NCBI GenBank assembly: GCA_037975125.1
Contig: CM075853.1
Coordinates: 71,464,109 to 71,528,108, forward strand
Reading direction: 5' to 3'
Length of the DNA: 64,000 bases
DNA from: Latrodectus hesperus
Lineage: Eukaryota; Arthropoda; Arachnida; Araneae; Theridiidae
The translations under genes and the position numbers were made by a program. Below the pieces are notes generated by a model that saw nothing but the letters and a program-made list of their open reading frames with translations, had not been told where the DNA came from and did not search any database. Below are positions 20,906-40,602 of the stretch, piece after piece. Each line of letters opens with the position of its first letter. Positions within the stretch are counted from its first letter, which is position 1.

Positions 20906-23089
20906 ATTATTTGAAAAATGAAACATTTTGGGCTCTTTTAAAAAACAGTAACTACCAGAATGGAACATGTGTGCTATATTTTTATTTATATATACATGAA
21001 TACGAATTATTGACAAGAGCTTTTTATATAATTTCTTTGAACTGGAGAAAAATGAGATTACAAATAACTATTAAATATATGTATGCCAAAGAAATTGTAT
21101 GAAAAAATACGGATGTAAATTACAATCCCAGGAAAGACTATTTTATTTAATTAATCTTAAATTTTTTTTATTTGGAATACAAATTTTAAAATTTTATAAA
21201 ATAACCATAGGGATTACCAATGTAGGATAATACAGTAATTTTTCTTGAGGCAAATAAAAGCCACCGATGTTACGTCAAATAACTTACCCTACTTTGAATA
21301 AGTTACAAAATAAGAAAAAACTGCTAACTACTCTTTAATTATCTTTTTCTCAATTTTAAGCTGAGATATAAATTAGCAGGATAAGCCTAAATAAATTTAA
21401 ATTTGCATCATAATTTACTACAGCACTTATACATTGCTTACAGCAAAATTGAGTAATTTGCTTTATCTTTACATTTGTATGCATTTTCGAAACCAATATC
21501 TACACATAACTGAATAATTTATAAAGAAACTGAATAAAAGTTAGAAAAAGTTGTTGATACTTCATTGTTCAACTTGAATTTGTACATTTTTATATAATTT
21601 TGGCAATAAATTAATCACTATCAAAACCATCAAAGTACCATTCATTATAGGAACTCGAAATTTGAGTTTAACAAAAGTATATTTTTTCCTATGTTAAATT
21701 CATATCTTGACAGAATGAAGCAAAGTTAATATTACACATTATTTCACAGAAGTAACTATGGATAAAAAGTTGAAAATTGATCATTTAGTGAAAATAGTGA
21801 ATGATACATTTAGTTTTATTTCCATATTATTGGTCTAAACTACAGAAAATGAGGACTTATTAGAACATACATATGTATCATATATTGATTTCATATGTAA
21901 TTTTCAGATTCTACGATTGCTGTAAAGAGGAAATGCAAAAATGTGCTGATTTAATTGGTGAAAAATTACATTTACACTTAATAAAAATGTTTAAAAAACT
22001 GAAAATTTCATAATGTTTTAAGTACAGTATTTATCATTAATAGTTTTCTACACTAAACGTTAATGGAAAAAATATTTTTTTCAATCAAAGCTTCATAAGT
22101 TTCATGCTATTTATTGGTCTCCATTTAAGTTAGAATTCCGACTTTTGAAGGAAAACATTACGTTTTTAATAGTTTATCAACTTTTATTATTTTTGAAATT
22201 CAAAGGAAATTTATAATAAATACTAATACCAAATAAAATTGATACTTCGCTAATCTGAAAACTGATTTGAAAGTGTTCGAAATACATACATATAAAGTTA
22301 GTAGTATATTTATGCTTGAAAATGAAGTTTCTGAAAGTATTCAAATTGATTGGCTGATTTATAATACTTAACCATCAGACTTACATAAATTTAGATTCTA
22401 ATGCTTTTCTTATGTTAATAAAATGGTGCATCCTAAAATTTTAAACTTAAATGGGCAAAAGTTTGTGTTTTTTATTTTGTTTCCTTTTTAAGTAAAAAAA
22501 GCATTTTACATCGTCTGTCTAAGTAAATTCAAAGTTGAAAGGCAATAAGTTGATAGATCAACACTTGTTACCTGCTATGTTATGAGCAACTAGGTCTGAA
22601 TCCAATTATCAATGTTTTTTAATGACACTCTACCACGCAGATTTTGCAATTTTTGGTTCTTCATTGACCCATTTTTACCAATAAGATTTAGATTTCATCA
22701 CACAAGTTCTGATTTTCTGAAAAAATTCTCAATTTTCTAATCGGATGTTTTTCAAATTTTTTTATAAGTTGTTAGAAATTTTAAAACTCGCTATACGTAA
22801 TTCTAATAACATGTGTGGGTAACTTAAAGAAAAACAAAAGTAACTGAAAAGGATATCATATACTGCAAACAAACTTTGTTATTATGTTTATAAGTCAAAT
22901 AACAAAAATGTTGTTTTTTTATGTTTTAGTATGTAAGTAAAATAGAAGAAATATATAAAAATGTTGCCTGGAAAATCATGAGGATTCTTAATATGACAAT
23001 ATTATTCGCCATATACAATGATATTCAACAGAATTTTATTTTCACTCGCTTGATCATCAAGTAAGATTTTGTTATCGTATGAATACTAT
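20906..23089. other. AT-rich non-coding DNA, nothing recognised
   Basis: The 63-codon frame at 20911-21102 shows no recognisable motif and has background base composition. It is treated as chance. Confidence 0.55.
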
Positions 23090-23140
23090 TTATATATATA
23101 TATATATATATATATTACATATATATATGTGTGTGTGTGT
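23090..23140. repeat. (TA)n/(TG)n microsatellite
   Basis: Alternating TA (23090-23115), a short break (acat), then (AT)n running into (GT)n to 23140. Confidence 0.93.
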
Positions 23141-28930
<5,790 letters not shown>

Positions 28931-29370
28931 GCCGTGGTAGCCTAGTGATTAGGGCATCGGCCTTCCATCCGAATGAACGGGGTTCGATTCCCAATGCCGC
29001 CAAAGACCCACCGAATACATGCGATATACATGCTAGTTATATAAATCCGTGGAATCGAAAGTCCTGTGATCGGTCATTGAGCAGTTGCAATGTTTGCAAT
29101 GATCTGGAAAGAATTTCCTCCCCCTTCAGAAAAAATGTCAAAATTGAGAGAGAGGGAGGGTGTCCTCTGGTGATGCCATCTATCGGAGGATTTAAAAAGA
29201 GCAAAGACGTACTTCCACCTTCATCGTGCTCTGACTCAAAAGAAAGACGCTTCCTATTGACTTAAATTCGCATAGCAAAGGGATCGCGAGCTTGGCTTGT
29301 CCAAGTGTCAGAAGTTACAACAGCACAATTTTTATTCCTCAAAACAAAATCAGTTTGAAATAAAATGCAC
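28931..29370 (+). mobile_element. tRNA-derived SINE, near full length
   Basis: This is the best-preserved SINE in the window. It starts with gccgtggtagcctagtgatt (28931), which includes a good A box (tagcctagtga, 28938-28948), and has a consensus B box ggttcgattcc at 28981-28991. A body of about 370 bases, much less AT-rich than its surroundings, follows. The last 100 bases (gagcttggcttgtccaagtg, from about 29289) share sequence with 55790-55860. The 116-codon frame across it (28915-29265) arises because the insert is GC-richer, and it reads through the tRNA head, so I do not regard it as a gene. No target-site duplication is obvious. The head and body match the style of arachnid tRNA SINEs as I remember them. 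If active, it would be transcribed by RNA polymerase III and mobilised by a LINE. Confidence 0.85.
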
Positions 29371-30174
29371 TCTTCCTAATAATAATAAGTATAAAGTTTT
29401 AAAAAATTTGTTTAATATTTTTTTCAAAATTTCATTATATATTTAAATTTAATGGTAATTATATTTTTAGTGTACTCACATAAATTTCTTTCATGCTCTT
29501 AATCGAATTTCATAATTTTTTAAGTAATAATGATTGTCTATAATTTGTATATTATTACTGTTCTCTCCATGAGATTAAATTGCTTATAATTAATTGTAAG
29601 TACATATGTTACCAAGTATGTGTACGGAAGTTTGAAATATCATAAATGAATATAGCTTTAAAATATAATAAATTGATTACATATTTGTGTAATGCTTAAT
29701 CCCCTTTAACAAAGAAACCACCAAATTCAATGAAATAAAAAGGGCATAAAAGGACGTTACGTAATGCATACTGCGAAATATAAGGATATTTTAAGATGAA
29801 ATAATTCTAGAGCAAAGTGGTCAGAAAATAAGTTGGACAATGTTTAGCTGAAATTCTTAGAATAAACAATGTTTTACTGGTTTATTTATCTAATTATCCA
29901 AAATTAATAACATCAATAAAGTGAAATATTCATGATTCAAATCATTCATCAAGCTGACAATTGTACTTAATTTTAATGGTTAAAATAAGCTGCAATTATG
30001 AATCGAAAGCGAATTGCTTGATACTGTATGAGCTATATAAATATACAGCAGCTGTATATTTTTTTCTACTTCAGCATAACAGAGGCACACAGAGTATTTC
30101 ATCTGCACAATTTCTTGTCCCATACTTCTTCAATTGGGAAAAAGTTACTTGCATTGTCATGGTAATACAGTATA
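29371..30174. other. AT-rich non-coding DNA, possible LINE 3' flank
   Basis: No gene recognised. The part next to 30175 could include the 3' untranslated end of the minus-strand LINE relic. The 95-codon plus-strand frame at 29961-30248 partly overlaps the antisense of that relic and is not supported. Confidence 0.5.
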
Positions 30175-30655
30175 TTTTTTGCCGTGTTTGTAGTAGTCGA
30201 GTCCAACAAAGGCGTGAGTTTTTACAACGGCTTTTGAAATTTCTTTAACTTTTTCTGTGTATAGCTCTAACAATGATGACGAAACTCTGATTCTCTTAAA
30301 AATAGCACTTATAGCCAGTAATAAACGTGGTCTGATGTCAGCTGCGTGTCTGGGCAGTTATTGCATTTCTTGGGGACTCTCTTGCCCTCTCTGATAACCT
30401 TCTTGCCTCTGTGATATTTGGTCATAAGCCAGATTAGTTTAAAGGTTAATCTAACAGTATCCATATAACAAATCTGGTGTTTACTTTGAACTGACATTTT
30501 TTTAGTTCAGATTTAGTTTTTGCTAGAGCATCTTGGAGGGTAACTTTATATTGGATGTTGAGATTTCTGACTTTTTTTGGCTAATTTATCGGCATTTTTA
30601 TTTCCTGCAATTAGAATATGACTTGTGACTGTAGTTAATGCATACATTATGATTT
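30175..30655 (-). pseudogene. Decayed non-LTR retrotransposon (Jockey-like) ORF2 C-terminus
   Basis: Read on the minus strand from 30640 downward, the translation gives VTSHILIAGNKNADKLAKK (30579-30636). This matches the RNase H signature S-H-x-x-x-x-G-N-x-x-A-D-x-L-A of LINE ORF2 proteins. Further on (30309-30497) comes K-K-C-N-N-C-P-D-T-Q-L-T-S-D-H-V, the cysteine/histidine motif near the C-terminus of arthropod Jockey-type elements. The last cysteine usual in this motif appears to be Trp here (DHVYYWL). After a stop and a shifted frame, a piece ending KAVVKTHAF (near 30215) resembles the usual extreme C-terminus. Several stops (three between the two motifs) show it is dead. Reverse transcriptase and endonuclease are absent: a typical 5'-truncated LINE copy. 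It could have powered SINEs like the one at 28931, but the tails were not seen to match. Confidence 0.8.
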
Positions 30656-31577
30656 TAGGTATAAAGAAAGAAAAAATCAGCAAATATTTTATTTTGCATC
30701 TATTTTAGACTACATTTTGTAATAGCTTTCCTAAAAGAAATTTTTATTGGAAATACTAATCGATTGAATTTGTATTTCCAATCACAATATATGGTATTTA
30801 CGCTATATACAATAAACTTTAAATAAATAGTTTTTAAATAAATAATTTTAGCACTATACAATATGTTTTTATTAACCTCTTTTTCAATTTAAGGTAATGC
30901 TAACAATTATTTAAAAGTCATTAAGAAAGTGACTTTTATACATTTAAAGTGTAAATTTTTCTTTCAAATTTTATATGCTTATACATACCTCTTTTTTATG
31001 ATATCATTTTAGCAGTTATAAAAATAAAAGAAGTATGCTAATTTGGATTATATGATATTCCGATCACAAAATATTCCTTTAGGTTTCGGATTATATAGTA
31101 CATTAATTAAAATCACATAATCGACCAATACAAAAATAATTTTTTTGTACTATTTATCAATGCAAAACAGCATCTATTTCTAAAAATACACAACGCCAAT
31201 TATTTTATCTTACCAAATGTGAAATGATAAATCGTAACTTAACTATATGCACGTTCTACAAATAAGAAAACAAATCAGAAAATAAGAACTTATTTTATGT
31301 AGACTAAAGAAACAGAAAGGGTAGAAAGTTCTTAAGTACTCTTTGAGGACTTTAGCACTTCAGGTGACAGCAGAAGTCTTAGTGCAAATACGTTTTTTCC
31401 CATGATGAAATCTACTTAAATATGAGAAAGTTTCCCCAATTTTTTTTACAAATAATGTGTTTTCTAAGGTTAAAGTAGCTAAACTTAGTTCTTCAATTTT
31501 TTTTTAATTTATTTAATTATCATAGTTTTCAGTAAGCTAACATTTAGTAAAATTTCATTACATAGTATAAAATTTTT
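30656..31577. other. AT-rich non-coding DNA, nothing recognised
   Basis: No supported feature. Confidence 0.6.
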
Positions 31578-31798
31578 AAAAATGTCAGGTTATTAAAATT
31601 TTTTTTAAATATTACATAAAATGTTGCAAATTTCAAACATGTTTGAAAACCTATATTCCGAATTTCAAAAATATTATCACATTTTTTTTAAAAAAATGTC
31701 AGGTTATTAAAATTTTTCAAAATGGAAAATCATATTTTAACAAGTTTGAAGTCCTGTATAACGAATTTCTAAAATATTTTCAGATTTTTCTAAAACAG
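31578..31798 (+). repeat. Diverged tandem duplication, 114-bp period
   Basis: Two units both begin aaaaatgtcaggttattaaa (about 31578 and 31692). They stay alignable through aacatgtttgaaaacctata versus aacaagtttgaagtcctgta to about 31690 and 31798. Older than the duplications at 3103 and 56712, judging by its substitutions. Confidence 0.85.
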
Positions 31799-32259
31799 TT
31801 TCATCTAAAATATAATTAATAAATATATAACTTGAAATAGATATCTATTTTATGAAAATATTGATTTTGACATCTTGTTAACACAGTGTAAAATTTTCAG
31901 CCTATAATCAAAATTTTATTTTCATGACAAAATTAAATGAAAAGCATTTAGACTTTCCTTTCAAAAATAAATTAATATAATTTTCTTTGTTTAATTTCTT
32001 TTTGAAAACTGAACAATAAATTAATTAGTTCAGTGTGTCTACTTTTTGTGGAATAATTCAAAATATGTTTTCAAAGAACGTATTTCAGCTATGAATACAA
32101 CTTAGAGCAAAGAATCGAGGAATTATTTGATACACATTATAATAAAAGTAGATTTTCAAGCAAATGTTTTCAGAATTGTAATACAAAATATTATGAAATT
32201 TATATAAATCATAAAGGGAAAATGACTCATTTTCAAGCAGATTTCATATTATATTTTTA

Positions 32260-32263
<4 letters not shown>
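31799..32263. other. AT-rich non-coding DNA, nothing recognised
   Basis: No supported feature. Confidence 0.6.

Positions 32264-32303
<40 letters not shown>
32264..32303. repeat. (TA)n microsatellite, short
   Basis: About 40 bases of alternating TA. Confidence 0.95.
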
Positions 32304-32305
<2 letters not shown>

Positions 32306-32456
32306 TTTTTGAGGCAGATTGTTTTAGATATTTATAAATTGAAATAAACATTTCCGTTTAAAAATGAAAACAGTAAACTTCTTTTTAAGACAAAAAAATT
32401 CTATTCCAAGAGAAAAATATCTATTTGATTATTCTTAAATGAAATAAAAAATAGTA

Positions 32457-32522
32457 CAACAACCACCTCTCAAGCTGTATAAATTGGGATGTATGCTATG
32501 TAATCACTGATGGTGGTTGTTG
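32457..32522. repeat. 11-bp perfect inverted repeat, 44-base loop
   Basis: caacaaccacc (32457-32467) and ggtggttgttg (32512-32522) are exact complements and GC-richer than the surroundings, so less likely to be chance than AT stems. The interior is unique. Confidence 0.8.
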
Positions 32523-32603
32523 CCTTCTTAAACAATAATATTTTCTCCGATCATCCAGAGCAAGCCTTTTTTCTTACTAAAAGTTAAACGCTTTTAGAAT
32601 CTT

Positions 32604-33957
<1,354 letters not shown>

Positions 33958-34040
33958 GTAGTCCTGGCTTAATTAGTCTTCGTGTGCAAGATTTGACCTT
34001 TGAACGACAGTCATTCAAGGGCAAAAAATTAGGATGCAGC
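33958..34040 (+). repeat. Dispersed repeat family, copy 2
   Basis: gtcctggcttaattagtctt (33961-33980) and the following cgtgtgcaag align with 17364 onward (+) and with the minus strand at 37834. The copy is diverged, and its right edge is uncertain. Confidence 0.5.
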
Positions 34041-35149
34041 TTCGTTTTCTGTAGGGAAGTCAAAAATGAAACTTTTGAGAAAAAACTTGCACGATTGTAC
34101 TGCCAAAAGAGAACCTATTTTTGTAACTAATTCAAGTTGTTCTAAATATAAGTAAGTGACTCTTATCCTTTAAATGATATTAAACCATTATTTTACATCT
34201 TTCCTTCTTCGAATGAAATTATCCGTTCTTTCGAATACTCTTAAATATTTCAATCCAAAATAAATTGGACTAAAGTTAGAGATTACCTCTTACAGAGATG
34301 AAACCATGAAATAGGTAAATAATTTTCTTGAAATGGAACACGAGTATTAAATTTAAATGCATAAAAATGTGATGCAAACAAAAGTATTTGAATACATCGA
34401 AGTCTTGAATTTATACAGAAAATGGGTTTCATTATCAATAATTGGTGACATCTCAGTCGAAATCCTGTTCGTGCATCTCCGTAGAAAGATGAATTCTGTG
34501 TTTTCATCTAGCTTTACTAAAATTACGGAATAGTTTTCCTAGATCTAAGATATTTTGAAATTATTTGATTAGAAAGAATATTCCCGCAAGGGATTATTTC
34601 CAAATTATCTGATGAATACAATATCAATGTAGAATCAAATCAGGAATATACAAATATGACTTCTATTTAGATAATGAAAAAATAACATCAAAATAAAGTG
34701 CCAAGGACTATAAAAGAATATATAATGCAGGCTTTTAGAAACTTCAGATGACTACAAATGGTTTTCTGCTATAGGAGATCATACTTAATGCAAAATATTA
34801 TTGTTTTGATTCCTCTTCTCATAAAATATTGTGACTTCAGTATTTAACATATTAAGAACTGATATATTTATTTTTATTGAGTTTTGAGAAACTAATAAAT
34901 AAATTTTCCTTTGTGAAAACGTTTTTATATCCCTCAACAAATATTGCTTTTGTTTTTGTAAATTTCTCATATTGTAAGTAACAGTTTTGGAAACATTTTT
35001 AATATCGATCAACTGTTTCACTTAATTCCGGACATTAGTATACAAAAATAATATTTAATAATCAGAGATTTTGTATTGTATGCAAAACTAAAATTGAAAC
35101 TCCTTAGAATTCACCAAAAGAAAACATATATAAAAATTTGCGATTGAAG
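34041..35149. other. AT-rich non-coding DNA, nothing recognised
   Basis: The minus-strand frames at 34283-34507 and 34785-35021 have no recognisable motif and are treated as chance. Confidence 0.5.
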
Positions 35150-35178
35150 AATTATTATCCGGATAATAATTATTATCC
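35150..35178. repeat. 22-bp perfect palindrome plus a third half-site
   Basis: aattattatcc joined to ggataataatt (35150-35171) is a perfect palindrome centred on CCGG. The half-site attattatccg repeats once more, overlapping its right arm, to 35178. It has no loop and lies in AT-rich DNA, so its function is unknown. Confidence 0.9.
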
Positions 35179-37149
35179 GCAAAATAAAACGTAACAAAAA
35201 TAAATATTAAATTTAAAAAGTGCATAAAATTAGAAAAACCTTATTCATTACAAGCACTGACAATTAAAGTTTAATGAAGATTCAAGGAAAATTCTATTAT
35301 AACCACGCCAAAATGTTGAAATTTTAGAAGTTTTTGGTCAGATAAACGTGTTTTTAATAGTGCAGAAAAATCCAATAAATTGATAATTTCTTCATTATAT
35401 TAATTGCACCGAAAAATAAAAAGTCATATATCTAAAGGCAGAAACAATCCACGGGCAGTTTTAAATTTCATAATGTGTCTTATTTTATCATTATTTGCTC
35501 ATTGTTTAATATCATTTAATGCGTTTTCTATGCAATTCTTAGAGATATTTTTTAAATGTAATTCATGTAAATGTAAATTCTTGGCTTTATATTTTACTAT
35601 AATAATAAAATTAGTTTTTATATTAATAAATAAATCTACTTTTATTTGAATCACAGTGAGAAATTTCAAAATTTTCCTTCTCTTACCACCTTACATGCAA
35701 AATATAATTTAAATTAATCAAAACGTATGAAATTGCATTGCATGTAATTTATTTTATCCTTGTTCATCTCCTTTTGGGGAAATAACAATGTAATTCTTTG
35801 AAGTAGAAAAATGTACTTTTAAAAATTCTCTTTTTAATGTTTATTGTGTTTCTTGTAATCAATATATCTTCATGCCCTCTTATTATGGAAAAGCTTTTGA
35901 AGTTTTATTAAGGTTTCCTTTATTTACATTTATTCTGCAGTTATAAAGAATAAAAAAGTCAGAAATTAGGTATTCTGAATCACTGAACTTGGGTTTGAAA
36001 TTAAAGTCTTCAGTGATACTATAAAAATGACATTCATGACATTTTCGAAAAAGAGACACCCATTTTAACTTATGGTATAAGTCTGCATCAAAGTTCGTAA
36101 AAGAATTATTTTTTATTTTCAAAAATGTTATTATTTTTTCTGAAGATTTTATTTAAACAAAATTATAAACCTTGATAGAATTATTTGTCCTGCTCTTAAA
36201 AAGTTGTTCTTAATAATAAAACATTCTATATTAGAAGACTATGTTACATCACGCACAAGCAAAGCTATTTCGAATCGTAATTATAATAAATTTGCATCTG
36301 TTAATTTTAATGCACTAATTATCACATTAGTACATTATCATATAGACTAACATATTATAATAACAACGGTATAGAATATTGCATATACTGTTTAAGGGTA
36401 CCAAACAGAACGCAACAAATTAGAATAAAGTACAATAGTACCTAAAATGACTACTCCATTATTAAAATTAATAATTAAGGTAATTATGCAGTGATTCACT
36501 GATTGTGGTATTTTGATTTGGGTACAATAACATATTTGCAGATTAATTAAAATTACTTTCAGAAGACAGAGGAATATTTCTGTTAAAATTTGCATTGCTT
36601 TCATTGGATATGCACTTTTATCAGATATCACTACACGAAACGCAACGAAATTCTCCCATATCTGTGAAATTGAGTGATTAATTTCACATAAATGACTGTT
36701 CATGCATTAAACATGGAATTTCCCATATTCACAGTATTCTGGGAAAAGACTAAATTTATCAAATGTTCTACATCATAATAATCCAATGCAGCAGTTGGAA
36801 TAATATTTTCTGTTTTTATTATAATCATATTTCTTGTTATATATTTCTAATAACACTTTTTATGAACATATAATTTTAATTAGGTGGGCTTGGGTAGTAT
36901 CTTAGCATATGTAGAGGTTATTTATTTTAAATAATTGATTATTCAAAATTTAATTAAACAGCAGCATATGTTCATATGTGCATAACACAACGCTTTGGGT
37001 TCATTAAATGAAAAGTTAAAGCATTCCCATAAAGATCATTTATTCGATATTACTGGATTTGTATTCCCAAACCAATGCTATAACCATAATTTACTATCTG
37101 TCACAATGCATGTTATTTAAATATACAGCAACTAAATTAAAACTATACT
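35179..37149. other. AT-rich non-coding DNA, nothing recognised
   Basis: Includes the 103-codon minus-strand frame at 36392-36703. It shows no family motif and no splice context, so it is not called. No repeat stands out. Confidence 0.5.
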
Positions 37150-37275
37150 ACGTCTTTCTTCGACCATGCCGGTATAGCCTCCTATTTAGTATCTCTGATG
37201 CTAGTAATAGAATAGTTAGCATCCTAATCTTTAATTTATAAGTTTATGGATTCAACTCATACCTCGGGTTTTTGT
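37150..37275 (+). mobile_element. Degenerate tRNA-like SINE head
   Basis: A-box-like tagttagcatcc (37214-37225) and B-box-like ggattcaactc (37248-37258) lie at tRNA-like spacing, followed by catacctcggg. Preceding bases to about 37150 are less AT-rich and may belong to it. Confidence 0.4.
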
Positions 37276-37789
37276 ACTTAAATAACAGATTTAAAATAGT
37301 TTAATTTTTGTAGAGTTTAAACTGTTGATACTAATCGAGCAATCTGTCTTCAAAAAGCAAAAGCAGCAAAATAAACAAATCAACTGAATTTTACCCTTAC
37401 TAAATTTCCTTTATTTTCCGCATCTGGTGGGTTAATATTATTTATCTCTCTCATAACTTTTTTTCACCAGAACTAAGTTAACAAATACACTGATTGTAAT
37501 AATCTGTCCTAAAAATATGGGGCTTTTGTCTACTCAAGTTTGTAGACTTCACATATTCAAAATGAGCTGATGCTATGAATCACTTACCTTTATTTTCTTT
37601 GTTAGAAAATGACTTAATCCATCTAGTTATTCATCTTCAAAATCAAGGTTTTACGAACAGATATTTCCATCGAATCACTCTAGTAATCAAGCATTTTAAA
37701 CTGCATTGTTATTTTACCGATTTGTTAACCATATTTAATGAATAAAATTATTTCACTGACATGTAGCTTCGCTTGTTGTTTTGTTTGAC
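37276..37789. other. AT-rich non-coding DNA, nothing recognised
   Basis: No supported feature. Confidence 0.6.
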
Positions 37790-37865
37790 ATTCAATACTC
37801 ATTCTTTTCACATGAAGGCTAATTAGACCGGGACATGCCTTTTTAAATCACAGAGACGTAGCCTA
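37790..37865 (-). repeat. Dispersed repeat family, copy 3 (inverted)
   Basis: Read on the minus strand from 37834, gtcccggtctaattagcctt and catgtg match the cores at 17364 and 33961. This copy is in the opposite orientation and is perhaps closest to an ancestral sequence. Confidence 0.5.
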
Positions 37866-39060
37866 AACTAGGTATTCCAGTCTTATTATTCTATTTTACA
37901 ACTTTCCAAATTCAACTATTATAAATTTCCATCACTTTTATCTTGATAGAATCAAACAATTAATTCTACTAATTTATTTCATCAATTAATTTATTATAAC
38001 ATCATAACTAATTCATTCTTATTAGTTAATACTAATGATAAGTTTTATATCCACTATTTAATTTACTTAGGTAACAGTTTATTTTATGTGTCTAAAACTA
38101 CACTTTTACTATCTTACCGACGAAACTCATTTTATTAATCATGATTTCTTGCTGTCATTATCATTAAAATAGTAAGTAAAGTTAATTTTATATTGAATGA
38201 ATTTTAGTCAAAATTAATTTCTCGAAATTTTGAAATTTATAAATGAGAATTCAGGAGAGATTACGAGTTTTGATTTTTAATATCTACATACTGTTCAACA
38301 ATACAATGATACAGCAACATAAAATTTTATTAAAATTTTATTACTTAAATATGCACATTCACTGAACCTTATTCTGTTATAATTAATTTCATTGAAACAC
38401 GGCTTTTTTCATCAACAAAGCAACAACTAAATTTGCATTTTGATGACTATCTGATTCTAATTTAATTTTTCTTCAAAACAATACTTATGACCCTAATCAC
38501 TTATATGTCAATTCATGATCTCTATTCCAGATGCTAATAATTAAAATGATTGTTAAAATTTTAAATTGTAAATTTAATATTTTGATAGCTACGCTAAATT
38601 AATTGTGCGCTTGTTAATTGTTAAAAAGCTGTTTAGTTATACGGTTGTATAAAATTAGTTGCATAAAAATGACTTTATAAAATTACCGAAAAAAAAAACA
38701 AATTTGGCTATCATATAATCAATAAACTTTTTTATAATTATAACGTTGTATATAATATATTTTAAATAAAAAACATATTAAGAATATAAATAGATTGTCA
38801 TTAAAAATATAATATTCCCCTTTTTCCTAAAGACTCTCATTATTTAAATAAATTTTCCGAAGGAAAAACTACTGGGAACATAAACATTTATTTACTCCAA
38901 AGTTTAATATATTTTCAAAAATTAGTAGTTGATAATAAATGATAAATATAACAAAAGTATTTTTCAATTGAATAATAATGTACAGTGTTTTTCATAATTG
39001 GACGAAACAAATTGGAATTATTATACACGAAATATAATTACTTAAAAGATTAAAATGAAA
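37866..39060. other. AT-rich non-coding DNA, nothing recognised
   Basis: No supported feature. Confidence 0.6.
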
Positions 39061-39110
39061 CTCACTAAATAAATACATCATACATCACTCACTAAAGAAA
39101 TACATCATAT
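39061..39110 (+). repeat. Small tandem duplication, 27-bp unit
   Basis: ctcactaaataaatacatca (39061) recurs at 39088 with one substitution (t to g); the second unit is cut short at about 39110. Confidence 0.9.
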
Positions 39111-40602
39111 GGTTTTCACTCTGTATTAATGCAATATTTTAATAGAAAATACAAAACTTTTTAAGTCTTTAAAAAGAACATTTTGAGGAAAACATTTTTT
39201 TCAAACCCTCATCGCAAGCATTAAAATTCTTTATATTTGACAAACTGGTGCCTCTTGAAATATAATTCAAAAAATAAAAACAAATATTCAAATTTATATT
39301 TTGAATTAAATATTTTATTAAATGTTCTTAGTAATTTACTTATCCATTTAAAGTTTCAACTTACTAAGCTCTGGCTCATTCTACTCGATTCTGAAAATAA
39401 TAGATAATGCAGTAAATATATGATTTTGTTAAAGTTTCAGAATTTTTTGTGAAACGTTTATATAATAATAAATTACATAAAAGAAGTAAAGATTGTGCAA
39501 TCAACATGACATTGATTATGTTCAAGCTTCTTTTCACACTGTCACCTGCAAAACAATTTTATATTTTTTTATATATGTGTAAGCAAGTTTTAAACTATAT
39601 TTTTATAATTCAAAAGAGCTTCTGAAATCCTAGACCATTTATCATTTTTAAAAATAACATACTTATTATGAATTAATCTTCTTATTCAATTTCAGTTTGA
39701 TGCTTGAAAAGGATATGCCATATCTTGTTCATAAAAACATATAATATATATTTAATTAATTCTTAGAAATTTTATTAAAGAAAGCAAATTATAAGCATGT
39801 GCTTAAATATTAGAAATCAATGCTTAAAATGAATTAAAATTTTTGGCTCATTTAATAATTATATTTTAACAATAAATTTGAAATAGTTAATACAATTTAC
39901 AAATGGAAATAATTTTCTGATTATAATAGCCAATTTCAAACATATTCTGCATTTCAAATTAATAAAAACTCCAATAAGAAATGAATAAATGTAAAATAAT
40001 TTTAATAATAAAATATATAAATTTATATTCATAATATATCATCATTTATAAATTAATTCGTTAATTATAATGATTTTGAAAAATGGAATGAAATTTTATG
40101 AGAAGAAAAAAATTAAATATCTTTTAAAATGTCCAATTGTTTTTTATTACCTGATTTCATTTGAGAAAGCAAAATAAAATGAATAATTTACGTAATTATT
40201 ATTGTCATCCTATTTTAGCATGAATTAGAAAAAAGTTTACTTTCTAAAAATCATACAAGTAATTATTTGTTTAAAACTATATATAAGGAAAAATTAATGC
40301 AAATTAGCAATTATACAAAAAGATCTAAATAGGATTGCTCTGAATTAACAACCAAAATGTATTCAATTTCAATTTAATGAATTGTTAGCATTACTATAAA
40401 AACTTTCAAAATTATTAACGTATGTAAAACAAAGCCGAGCTGTTGAAGTGGTTGAGTTTAAAGAATTTCACAACTCATAAATCTTGAATGCTTGGAATAT
40501 AAATTTAACTATATATTCCAGTAGAATATTATATTAACCATGCAAAAATAATTCTCCGAGAAAACCAATAATTATCAAAAATCATTTCAGACCTCTTTAT
40601 AA
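39111..40602. other. AT-rich non-coding DNA, nothing recognised
   Basis: No supported feature. Confidence 0.6.

Noticed and set aside
28931..29003. Functional tRNA gene
   Set aside because: A and B boxes are good but the cloverleaf stems do not pair properly, and a long SINE body follows.
36392..36703. 103-codon minus-strand frame
   Set aside because: Hydrophobic, AT-biased residues, no motif, no splice context and background composition.
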